Notes under the pieces: generated by a model
The model's input: the letters and a program-made list of their open reading frames with translations, nothing else
Told to the model about the DNA's origin: nothing
Database searches by the model: none
Part shown: piece after piece, positions 34,824 to 45,716 of the stretch
Layout of the letters: every line of letters starts with the position of its first letter
Position numbering within the stretch: position 1 is the first letter of the stretch
Position numbers and translations under genes: made by a program
Assembly (NCBI GenBank): GCA_022497155.1
Contig: MU385741.1
Span: 372,001-436,000 of the forward strand
Direction: 5' to 3'
DNA length: 64,000 nucleotides
Source of the DNA: Whalleya microplaca
Lineage: Eukaryota > Ascomycota > Sordariomycetes > Xylariales > Xylariaceae

Positions 34824-37730
34824 TTACCAACGGCTTCCACGATTCACGTCGTGGCCACCCCTTTCGGTACTCGATCTTACACTACCGCCACCCCGAGTTT
34901 CCTCGAGGCTGCGGCGAGACTGTTCTCGGTGGATTTCTGACATGCTGAAAAGTAAATCGTCGTCGGCTTCGTCTGTAGGGCCACCTGTGACTCCCAGGCC
35001 GGCAGCTCCTCCTCGTGAATAGCCCCGGCCGTATCTACCACTAGACCCAACGAGACTGCCGCTTCCCGAATGAGGTGGTGTAATTCCCCTGCCGGCATAT
35101 CGTCTACCGTAAGGGGAGCCAGAAAGCCCCATGTATGGGCTGCTTGGGCGTTGAACTTCACGTTCAGCAGGTCCTGAGACTTGCCCAAGTATATCTCCTG
35201 AGCTTGTTGCTCTGATGTGAGCCGGGGGTTGTAGAGCCGGCGAATCTAATGCTGAATCCGCTTCATCTGTGCCCAAGCCTAATAATACACTGAGGCTCGG
35301 AGGATCGCGATCGTCTGCACCAAGACTAACGCTGCGATGAGCATCGGCATCGTCATCATCAATTGATGCACGGTTTTGATGGGCGACAGAGCTAGACCTC
35401 GCATAAGGATGCGGCCGTGGGGACAAAGGTATGTCGATCGCTGTAGCTCCTTCATGGGTTGCCGGTGTACTAGTTGGTTCTTCAGCGAGACCCACGTTAT
35501 TGCGCACTCTCGATGTAACTCGTGCTGTTGGGGCGTAGTCAACACTCGAGTTTTCGCTCAAGCGAGAAGGAATAGCTGGTGTATGCGGTGTATGAGGTGA
35601 TAAGGGTTTTCCTGGAGATGACGACGTCGACATGCCGGGAACATTCGCTAGCTGTCGACTTGAGGAGCTGGATGAGCGTTGTAATTGCATAGACGAGTTC
35701 ATGGACTCGGTTAATGCGTTGTTCGATTCCCGCATATGCTGAAACCTGGAAAGTTGAGCTGTCGTTTTCTTAGTTGCCGATTCGCCCTTTTTCGATGGCT
35801 CAAAGCTTTGTAGAGTCTTCTTGCTTTCGAGAGCCTTTAGAAATTCTTGAATTTGATCATCGTCAGTCTGGAAGGAACCGGAGCTGCCCCCAGCACCAAG
35901 CTCATTCAAGAGACCAGAGCCTGGTTGGACAACCGACGACGAAAGGCTCTGTTTTCCACTGCTGTTTTGATCGTCATCTCCTCTGCTGGTACCGCCAAAA
36001 GACGGCCGGTTACGACGATGTGTGAAGCTGCTACTAAATCGATTGGTGGCAGACGGTCTTGGTGAGCTGGCAACGGAGGTATCTGCTGTGGGAGGTGGAG
36101 GCCCACCGCGCAACGAAGCAGCCATACCAGCTGTCAGCGAGGAGCGGCTCCTTACATGTGTTACTTGGTTCAATCCTGAGGGCCGATTCAGAGATTGAGG
36201 CGATGATGGGACATCCTGATCTTGTGACCGGGGTACGGGCGACCCAGATAGAGAACCATGCTTGAAGGGCGACGGCTGGAAGGAAACCGATGGGCGCCTT
36301 GCTATGTCCGCCCCTCTTAATGATGGCCGTCGGGCCGGTCCCGTGATTGGAAGAGAATGTGGAGGAGCCTCGATACTTGCAGGTCTAGACCCGGGCGGTG
36401 AGCTCGTATCAGAGCCCGGCGCCTTCACTGCCTTCAAGGCCGATATGGGACTTGTGCCGATAGGCCCCTCGCCGTGGAATGTGGACAAGCTACCATATCT
36501 TTGCTGGTTCTCGGTGATGTCCTCCACATGTCGATGGTATGGTAACGATCCTACTTCAGCCCCTGACCGTTGACGGCCATGGCCCCGATTAAGCAACGAT
36601 GGCTTGAACATGTCATCTGATATTGCCATACCAATTCGCGAGCTTAGCAACGACTCGGTTTCAACTACCTGGAAATTGCAGTGATTCCGATACGAGACGG
36701 AAACGTAGAAGCGGCCCACAGGGACCTCAAGATCACCGAACATGTAGTCGGTACATACGTCGCCTCTCCCGTCGAACAATGGAATTCTAAGGGCATCAGT
36801 GCCATATGTTCGCGATCCGCCAGAGTAGACCTGGCAGCGGACGGTCAAGGCGGGATGGCTGCCTTTTGTCTTGGAATTTCTGGCGAGTTTCCACGTGGGC
36901 AAAATGCCGGTAGTCGTGTATATAGATCGCATCAAGACAATGGCCCTCTTGTATACCGTTGGGAGGACTGGGCCAAAGTCATCTAGTTCAACAGAGGGTT
37001 TTCCCTTGAGTTCAACGCGCCATCGTTCTAATACAACAGTGGTATTTGGTTTCCCCCGACGACCAGAGCTGCTATCACTCGACTGGTCGGAAGAATTGAT
37101 AGCCTCGACAACATCCCATCGCTTCCCATTCTCGTCCAGGATCACCAAGCTCTGGCCGCTTTTCAGGTACGATGTGTCTAAGTAGGTTTCGATGACCATC
37201 GGGGGCGGACGGTTCTCTAATCCACCACATTGTTTCCATACTCGGAACTCTTCTCGGAAATCGTCTATATCGTCTGTATCAAGCTGGAACTATGTGTAAC
37301 ACCTCGTAAGCCTAGCGCTCTTCACCTAGCAGCTTGCCGTAGCATATAAGACTTACCCATCTACTCGTCCTTCTCTCGTTTGTCCTACCCACGAGAGTTG
37401 GTGTGACTCGCATACGTTCCTGCAAAATGAGAGTACCGGCTTTCGAATACACATTCTGGCAAAAGGTGCATTGGTGAGCATACCACCCTACGATGACGGG
37501 GGAAGCAGCAGACTAACCTGGATGATCTGGTCGAGTTTCTTGACAGAGTCCCTTGTAGGGCCTGCATCGAAGCGATCTCCGCCATTCTCGGAGCTCGAAG
37601 GCCTCTCCTGAGATGAAGCCGCAGCACCAGGACTTCCTGGATCTCTCTGGTTGTTGGTTCTTGTGGGATTTGTCTGTAACGACGAGGCGGGGGAGGAAGT
37701 CCTAGGTGGGGGGCGGGGTGTTTGATGCAT
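34824..37730 (-). CDS. ATG13: Autophagy-related protein 13
   Basis: Regulatory subunit of the Atg1 kinase complex that starts autophagosome formation and is controlled by TOR phosphorylation. Three exons join in phase 0: 37518-37730, 37357-37455 and 34824-37289 (donors GTTAGT and GTAAGT; acceptors GCCAG and CATAG), giving 925 residues. The start MHQTPRPPPRTSSPASS lies in a short disordered lead. The HORMA domain follows: KKLDQIIQNVYSKAG, LILQERMRV, FQLDTDDIDDFREEF, MVIETYLD and LERWRVEL. It continues through KRAIVLMRSIYTTTGILPTW and VGRFYVSVSYR. About 600 residues of Ser/Pro-rich disordered sequence follow, expected to carry the Atg1- and Atg17-binding segments and many phosphosites. Near the end is DDDLLFSMSEIHREQSRRSL, a conserved short block of fungal Atg13. 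Confidence 0.95.
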
Positions 37731-38090
37731 ATTGAAGCGGTCGAAGTCAAGCACAGGGCGACCTGGTGGTGATGCAGCAAGGCGAGGCTAGGTAGATCGT
37801 CTGTCGGGTCGGTTGATAGAGGGCCTCGGGGCGATGCGCTGGACTACCCAAGCCACAGATTGTACTCCTGATGGCGATATGGACAGCGCTCCAGAGTCTG
37901 AGTGCACGGAGACCTAAACAGCTTTAGATGAGGAGGGGGTTTTGATGCCACCGAACTGCGGCATCCATTGTTCGTAACGTCAGTTGTCAGGCAGACTCGG
38001 TACACAGCGTGGTCTAGACGTCGGAAGAACCAGCTACACGGGGGTTCATAGGCTGATAGGTCGATCGGCTAGGCTGCCAGGCTGCCAGGA

Positions 38091-38120
38091 CAAGTTGTGA
38101 CGAGTTGTGACGAGTTGTGG
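38091..38120 (+). repeat. Three tandem 10-nt units
   Basis: CAAGTTGTGA, CGAGTTGTGA and CGAGTTGTGG follow each other without a gap in the ATG13 upstream region. The preceding bases also repeat (GCTGCCAG twice). Confidence 0.85.
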
Positions 38121-39348
38121 ATGTGCCGTGTAGGTGCCTGATGCAGGTAGTTGATGGTATCGTATGTATCGTGCAATCCAAAGTAGCAGCGGCTGTGGCG
38201 AGGCGGCTCTGCTAACTAGAAGCGGGTAACTTAGCTGCAGGGCTTGGGGAGCTAGGCTAGGCAGATGGTGACATTTTGGGCGTCTGTGATGTGTCGAGGA
38301 ATAGTCGCGCTGATCGGCTGGATAAGGGTAGGGCGAATTGGGAGGGATCGGACAGGAGAGACAAATTTGATTTATCGGTCGCAAGTTGCGAGGTGCAATG
38401 GTGCAAGGAGATGGTGATGGATAGTGGATGACGATGATGTGCTGTGCGGTGTTAGGCGGTGTTATTTTATTAGGTATTTGCCTATTATTAACCTAGGCGG
38501 TGTTTGGAGGGCGCTGGAGGGCGCAGGGGAGCTTTATCAGAGCTGCGACAAATCAAGATGAGGTCGCGATCGAGTTGATCGGGCTGATCGAGTTGAGCGA
38601 GCTCAGTCAGTCAGACAAGTGATGGATGGGTATCGGTGATGGGCATTGGTGTACAGTAGATGGGTATTATTAGTGAAGGGGATTGGTGACGGGGTATGCC
38701 TCGTGATCTCTCGCTCTCTCTCTCTTCTGTCTGTCTCTCGCACCCTGTGCCATCCGGTCATCGGTCCGGACCGTGCTAACAAATAGATTGGCGCTTAGTT
38801 AAAGATAGCAAAGGAGAGATAGGATGACGAGCGACAGGGACCACAGGGCCACAGGACCACACACAAGCAGTCAAGCAGTCAGGGCAGTCAACCACACACA
38901 ACACGACAATGGCAGCTATGACGAATCTCGCTCTTTAATATGTAAGATAGTCTACGTTATTGACAAGACGGGCAACAAGTCAATTCTAAAAAGAGGATTC
39001 AATGCAACATGCCAAGAGGGACACACAAGAGTGTCGAGAGGGATGTATGTGGAAATAGAAAGAGGGTGACGGGTGTGAATAGATAGAACATGAATAGAAT
39101 AAGATGAATAAAAGAGAGAGAGATGGATATGTAAAAAGTGTAAAAAGTACTAAAATGGAGATGAGATGTGAGAGTGAAGAAGATGCTTGGATGCGCGGAA
39201 GCTTGCAGCAACAAGAGACAGCTCTTGCATGCTCTGCAGGTGATCAATTGGATTGATTGATTGTCGGTTCCTTAAAAATCATTGAACCTTGAACCTTCCA
39301 CTGCTACCTAGGTACATATCTTATGTACGCAGAACTGTACTATACCTA

Positions 39349-39384
39349 AGTACATACCGTAGTACGTACCGTAGTACATACCGT
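39349..39384 (+). repeat. Three tandem copies of AGTACRTACCGT
   Basis: A 12-nt unit is repeated three times with one A/G difference, and a fourth partial copy follows. Each unit contains the self-complementary core GTAC. Non-coding. Confidence 0.9.
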
Positions 39385-40472
39385 AGTACCCTTCAAGGTG
39401 TCTCCAGGTGCTGTGAAAGGGTCGGGTGTGCCTGGTTTCTGGTTGTCTGGCTAGGACCATCAATGTACCTACCTACCTATACATAGCAGCAAAGCTACAT
39501 ACAGATATGCATGTACTGCAGTAGGTAGTACGCTATGTACGGGACTTGCAGGCGGCCACAGGCACAAGGCCACGCAGTTGCGCAGGGCTGCTGCAGTGGC
39601 TTTTCTCCACTGTACCCTATCGGCACATTCATTGGCCCTCAAGGTCCGCTGTCTATGAGTCTCATTGAACCGATTGGTCTGATTGGGCTGCTTGTCCTGA
39701 AAGGACTGAAAGGAACCCACTGCATCTCCTGCATCTCCAGAGTCCCGTTTAGTGGAGAGGGACTTTGATTCAATTACGGATGATAATAAGAGACAACTCA
39801 CCACAGTGTGATCCTGGGACCTGGTCTACTGTCTGCATCATCGTGCCTCTTCATTGCTACCTACCAGCCTACCTACACTGCTACACCAGGTCTCGCTACG
39901 CCTGGTCATAAGGTCTGATACGCTATGTAGGTATGTAAGTATACATATACAGTTGCTCTTGTCTTCTACAGTATACCTACTCTGCAACTCGTACTTCTAC
40001 ATACATAGGACTGCCTACCTATCCGGAGTTGCTACGCTTTCAATTAATCTAAAAAGCTACCCAGACAGTGGGATGGTTGCATTTTTAGACCGACTCGTCT
40101 GACCAACTTCAAGTCACTGATAACGCCAGAAAGTATTTCATTATTCATAGTTATTCATAGATTGTTCCTGCGCTAGGGCAGGGCCATTCAAGCTCTACCA
40201 TTCATAGTACAGTATGTAAGTCATGGTGTGACTATGTAGTGTGTTATCCCGACTCTTAGTGTCTGAGTACGATATACTCCGTACATCTGTATGGGCGGAT
40301 ACATATCTCGGAGGCGCTCGCAGGCTCGGTGCCTCCGTACCGGTATATATGCAGTTTGTCAAGCTATCGTTGCAGGTGGATAATTAATGCAGCTGATATC
40401 TACAAGGGTTTATTAAGAGAGGTTCGTCGTAACCCGCAAGTCTTCAGCAACTACGGATAATAAAAGCAACTA

Positions 40473-42125
40473 TTATTGAAAACTCGTCTCAAGTATATTC
40501 GGTTTCCGATCCTTCAGCCCGAGCACCATCTGCCCAAAGAGGCCATTCGCCCACGAGAACCATTGCCGTGTCCACTTCGCCGCGTCGAACGAATCTACCG
40601 ACTCGTGGATCAGCCCTAACCTATTAGTCGACGAGATTAGCGTCCTCAAGCCCGCCACAATCTCGCCGTCGTCCTCCGAGGTCAGGAGCGCCGTGATGAC
40701 GGACATCGGCCACGCCTTTCCAAAGCCGACGTGCGGACCGCCGGTACTAGATTACAAAAATCAGCACTACATACGATTCCAGCATATAACCTTGTCTCTC
40801 GTCAAGCACTCACCCGTTAATTACCGGCCCGTGCATATAATACGGATTCCAGGTTGAAAGCACGAATTTGCGCGTATTCTGGTACGTTTCATCCGAGGCA
40901 TTCAAGAAGTCCAAGATCGGCGCGCTCAGTAGACTCGGGACGTTGGCGTCATCCATCAGATTGGCCGAGCCAAACCCGTCGACCTCGTAGGCATATATAT
41001 CCCCGAAGACGGCATGATGCGCCTTGCCGTGATCGTCAATTGCGTCGCGCACGCTGGTCGCGAAGTCGCCCATGCGGATCGCGAGCTCCTTGTCGTGCGC
41101 TTTCATGATCTCGGCGGATTTCGCTAGATAACTTGAAAACTGCATGTTGGCCGGGATGAAGAGCTGGTAAATCGTCGCGTCGTCCGATGGCCGGAACGCA
41201 CTGCGCACTAACCCCGTGCCCGCTTTCACGGGATTCCCGGCCCCTGAATTCGTGAGAGTCTCGGTTGCGCTGCTGCTCGTTCTCTGGAAAGTGTACGGCG
41301 CTTCATTGACCGACCCATCATCGGCATACGTGCCGAAAAGCTGACCCTCGGCAGTAGCAAGGATCGTTTTGATTGCGTTGATCCACTGGAACTTGCCAAA
41401 GAATTCGGCGTCCTGCGTTTTGTCGTAGTAGTCGTGGGAAAGCTGCAAAAACGCCGAGATCGAATCGAGCTCATACTTGCATTCGAAGACGAAGCTAGTA
41501 TTGAAAGGGGGTGTCACTTGATCAGTCTCCGCGTACCCGTTGCTTCCCGGTGGTAAGCCGGATTCCACCGGCGCCTGGAACGCATTGCAGTACGGATTAT
41601 TAATAATATAACGCGCTTGTAAGTTGATCGCGCCGCGGAATAAAGAGGCCAGTGAATCCGTAGAGTTGTCGGCTGTTAGTAGCGACTTATAACTGCGCAA
41701 CTGGTTCGCGCTGTCGCGGAGCCACATCGCTACAATATCTCCCGTTGTAATGAAGGTGAGCTTTTAAGCTTCAGCATAATCCCGGCAAGCTCAGAGGTAA
41801 CGCAACATACCTCTTCTGTCGTCCCATTGTCTGCAAACCCTTTCCATGAAATCGTCGTGTCCAATGTATTGGGAAAAGCGTTTTCGAATAAACGGAACAG
41901 GTCTGGATCCTTAACTATTCCCCTCATCTCATCGATTGTATCCTCAACTGAGGAGAGGTTGAACTTCCGACATGCTGGAATCGGTCTTTGGTATGAGAGC
42001 TGATACTTCCCTTCCGAGAAAGGCTCGTGAGTCTTCGTGGAATAGGAAGAGTAGTCAGGACATTGCGCCAGGGTTGTACGGAAGACACTTGCAAGAGAAC
42101 CAAGTAGTAAGAGTGAGAGATACAT
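40473..42125 (-). CDS. GH125 exo-alpha-1,6-mannosidase, probably secreted
   Basis: Glycoside hydrolase family 125 enzyme; characterised members remove terminal alpha-1,6-linked mannose. Three exons: 41811-42125, 40814-41760 and 40473-40746, giving 511 residues. The first intron is only 50 nt (GTATGT..AAAAG). The N-terminus (MYLSLLLLGSLASVFRTTLA) is a clear signal peptide, so the enzyme should enter the secretory pathway. Family blocks are TGDIVAMWLRDSANQL (across the first junction), YCNAFQ, FVFECKYELDS and DDANVPSLLSAPILDF. GGPHVGFGKAWPMSVI follows the second junction, then GLIHESVDSFDAAKWTRQWFSWANGLFG, whose Glu matches the position proposed as catalytic base. ATG at 42125 was chosen because the longer frame upstream starts with no ATG and would bury the signal peptide. 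Neighbours include a GH92 alpha-mannosidase 3.6 kb away. Confidence 0.93.
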
Positions 42126-43919
42126 CTTAATTATAAATACCAAGGTTGCCCAACGGCAACTACTAAGCGGGATGAAAACGCGTACACTGCTGGCAACACA
42201 GGAACCCACGAGAGGCACAGGGACTTTGAGGCCCCAAACAAAGGGCGAGATCGCCGTTGATATATGAATTCAAGCCACCAACCGCCAATAACCCTACCAA
42301 GCCTACCTAGGTACGTTCTTAAGCGGAGATCAACGGGAAAGCCCTGCCCTGCCACGCTGAGCGCTGAGGACGCTGACTGGATATTATTATGATTACCTCC
42401 GCATGTGCCCCGTAACTGCAGGTGAACATACGGCGCTAACTTCCAAGAGCCTGACAATAATAACATGGAACCAATAGGCCAGAGCCGAGATGCTTTGAGA
42501 ACTTGGAAGGGATGCGGGGAAACCTGGCTGCCTGGGGCCGCTCCAAACAGTACTTACCTACGTCCAAGTCCTTGCGTTCCAATAATAAAGAGTCATCGCA
42601 ACTGTCTCAATAGCTTGGCTCCGACGTAGTGCTGCAACTCCGGAGCATATTTAATTAGTGAGTCTTAACTTCCTAATAAAGCTTAGTCATCTCTGGCTTT
42701 CCCCGCCTTTGATGAGGCTCACGAACTGTCGGGGTAAGTCAAGGTCGTTTGAGGCATTCTGAGACGATTATAATCTGTCACTTGTCACGTACATAGTATA
42801 ACTCGATGTCTTTTGTGGGTTCAACCGTCTTGCAACATGTTGAGAGTCTCGATGTATGAATGCATCGTTTGTGCATAACCTCAGCTTAGTACATATCCCT
42901 CATATGCGCAATGAGCTCTTCCTCCACGTTTTCATCGTATCACAAATATTTCACCGATCTCTCCAATGAAATGTCTATTCATGCAAGGGCGTAGAATGCC
43001 ATAGCTTTCTAGCAGGCAACATGATATCTTCAGATGTATCAGTGGCACCAATCCAATGAAATCAAAGCTCAACCTAGTATATGTTGTAGCTTGTATAATC
43101 AACCTCTACCCTTCCTGTACTTTCTAGGCACCCGTCTTTTCATCCTTGTTATCAAGCAATATTTTATCAGTGACTGTATACCAGCACAGCTCGGAACCTA
43201 TCGCTAGCAGCTTATTGGCTACAGAGAGGTTGATGTGTTCTCTCAAGTACCTCGAACTATCACTTAACCTGCTACCATAAGCTTACTCTTTACAGTGCTA
43301 GGAACTATCTCATAGACTAGAAGAGACTAACCTTAGACTAATGAATAATTACTTAGGAATTGAGTCCCTGGATATACCTCAATCCACCTATAACTACGTG
43401 AGTAGAACGCTGGATAGTTCATATGTGTTTGATTTTCATGCTTGGTGAGAACATATTATCATACATACTTTATACTACAACATCGAGACGTCCCCCACAT
43501 TTTGAACGCATTCGATCTTTTACAGTACCTTCCTCCTCTGCACAAGTCCAAGAGTAAATATATAATTTCCTGGCACTAGCCCGCATCAACTAGCGACTAT
43601 TGAAGAAGGGCTTAGGGACCATATGCGCGAGGAGTTTGCTGGTTGGCTAAATGACTTTAGTTCGTCTATTCTTTGCCTGACTAAATAAACCATACAATGA
43701 GTAAGAACAACAATTACATGTAAATCATACTGAGTCCAGAAATCAAGGGTTTTTACTCACTCCTTACTTGATTTTACCGATGAAGGGCAATTTAAGGTGT
43801 CCGTCTGAACGCAGTTGTGATGTCATCACAATCGAAACTTTCCCTGCTTGGCCCTTGTATATCTTATAAGCTTACGGCTCACGCCTTTCAATCTTGGTTG
43901 ACATCTCTACATTTTCCAA
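42126..43919. other. Divergent intergenic region (GH125 / NTF2-like)
   Basis: About 1.8 kb between two divergently transcribed genes, so both promoters lie here. It is AT-rich in its right half. No gene recognised. No repeated operator-like motif stood out by eye. Confidence 0.5.
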
Positions 43920-44550
43920 ATGAAGTACTTAAAGCCACTACAATTTTCTTTTGTTATAAATACAATGCCCTCGTCAACGACTCCACGCCCAGACCAACGC
44001 AGCGTTGAGCCGCATCCAGACCGGCCGCGCAATGTCTACGGCAACATAGACTATGTTCCTCATCCGGAAAATTCAATGCCTATCTCGCCATCTAGGAAAG
44101 CGATTCAGCAGAAAATTGTGAACCTCTATTGCGGCAGTGCGTCAGAGGAGGACATGAAAGTGTATGCAGAGAAGGCCATCTATGACGACCCATTCAGTTA
44201 CTGTGACACAAGGTATGAGCGAGACATCGACGCCATGCAGAGTACAATGACCGACACAGTTCAGATACAAGATAGCCGGTCAATGGTATGGCATTCCGAA
44301 GCTCTTTGCCAAATCGGAGAGCCTACAAACAGAGGTCATCTTCTCAACCAAGCACGAACTTGTGTGGAAGCAGAGACAGAAGTACACCTTTGCAGGGATT
44401 GAGGCATCAAAGACTGCAGATAGTCTTATCAGTATCAAACTTGAGGGCGTGGAACCTAACGAGAAGGTGGTCTACCATAAAGACATGTGGAATGAGAAAG
44501 ACTATTCTCATGAGGGCCTAGGTGCTCTGATCAAGAAATTGAATGGGTGA
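43920..44550 (+). CDS. NTF2-like (SnoaL-type fold) fungal protein
   Basis: Two exons, 43920-44212 and 44265-44550, join in frame (donor GTATGA, acceptor TTCAG) to give 192 residues. A second in-frame ATG at 43965 (MPSSTTPRP) is an equally good start, and would give 177 residues. After a Pro-rich lead the sequence has the pattern of an NTF2-like cone: a first helix (RKAIQQKIVNLYCG), YAEKAIYDDPFSY, then QWYGIPKLFAKSES, and alternating strands to VVYHKDMWNEKDYSHEG and LGALIKKLNG. Short stand-alone proteins of this pattern are widespread in ascomycetes and have no known role. No signal peptide. It lies between GH125 and GH92 genes, so a link to mannose metabolism can be asked but is not shown. 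Confidence 0.72.
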
Positions 44551-45716
44551 GCTTAGTGAAGTTGAGTGAGCGAAAAGTGCTAACGAATGATCCAGTGACA
44601 AACTTACGAAAATAACCAAACCACCAGAGTCGGCTTGAGAGAGATGCGACAGCCAATAAAGAAGAGCCAATAAAGAAGATGATGCCTTGTTTCACATCAT
44701 ACATGTGGCTAAGCATTCCCAAGCCTTACTGAATCTCATATGTCTGCATCTAGCCGGTAGATATTATGAGACTTAAAGATGGCGTATTGTATGCATGAAC
44801 TCCTTAGTATGAAAGTTCGTTATCTGATAGATGGAAATCTATGTACGGTTAGAAAGAGTCCCTCAGCTTGTGTCATGTTACACCAAGAGGGGCACAGCTT
44901 CTAATACAATTCTTTTGAAAATATTCCGAAAAGAGACAGAGCTTTCTGGTTAAAGTTAAGGAACTCCAATACTTAGCAAACAGGAGACTCAAACTGCATT
45001 GTCCTGGTCCTAATTCTGCATTTATAGAATGAATCGAACCTGGTAGGTCAAGTTTCTTTCAGCTTATAGCGCCAAGAGTCCAGGAGAACAATCTGGCCCC
45101 TTTTGGCTCTCACAAAGTAGTACAAGTTGGATAATTCAATTACACCTCATCGTAAAGTCGACCGGCTGGGCCTCAGTTGCCGGTGCGACTATCCCCTACC
45201 AAGCAGCCCATTCAATTCAGCCGGATTTCGCTAATTGCCAAAAAATGGATATTGCTCAATGTCAAATCTACTCTTCCGCTTCTAGGGTCGAAAATAAACC
45301 AATATGCGGAGTGTTTGGTTGTACACACTACCTAAGACAAGAGCGTATGCCGCTGCACGATGGGTGTATCCGTGTCTTAGGTTGCTGCGCTGCGTCGCAC
45401 CGACTCTGCATAAACCTGCAAGAGCTATTTACAGGCCAAATAATCCCCAATATTCTGTGGGTGTGTTTATTTTCATAGGAAACTGTACGTTCAATCAAAA
45501 GATGTTCCTTCCCATTAAAACGCCGAGAAGAGCACTCATATCCTCACCAGCTGATCAGCTTGTTAAGACCTAGAGACTCATTGGCGGTACCGATGGCCCT
45601 TGGATCATATGATTATACCTTTTACACTTCAAATACAATTGCTTGAAGGTGTAAGCTACTGAGCAACATCATTAAGTCGACGAGCACAAAGTTGCTCGGG
45701 GTGCCCCTACCCAGCT
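44551..45716. other. Intergenic region upstream of GH92
   Basis: About 1.2 kb, AT-rich, holding the GH92 promoter. No gene recognised; frames at 45245-45573 have no family similarity. Confidence 0.5.

Larger units (their letters stand above)
37731..40472. other. Intergenic region, repeat-rich
   Basis: About 2.7 kb upstream of ATG13 and downstream of the GH125 gene. It holds three tandem YRAGTTGTGR units (38091-38120), a CT-rich run near 38710-38745, three 12-nt repeats (39349-39384) and scattered CCTA motifs (39468-39480, 39858-39878). No gene recognised. Confidence 0.5.

Noticed and set aside
42126..42218. Longer N-terminus for the GH125 enzyme
   Set aside because: The extension would start at a non-ATG codon and bury an excellent signal peptide starting at 42125.
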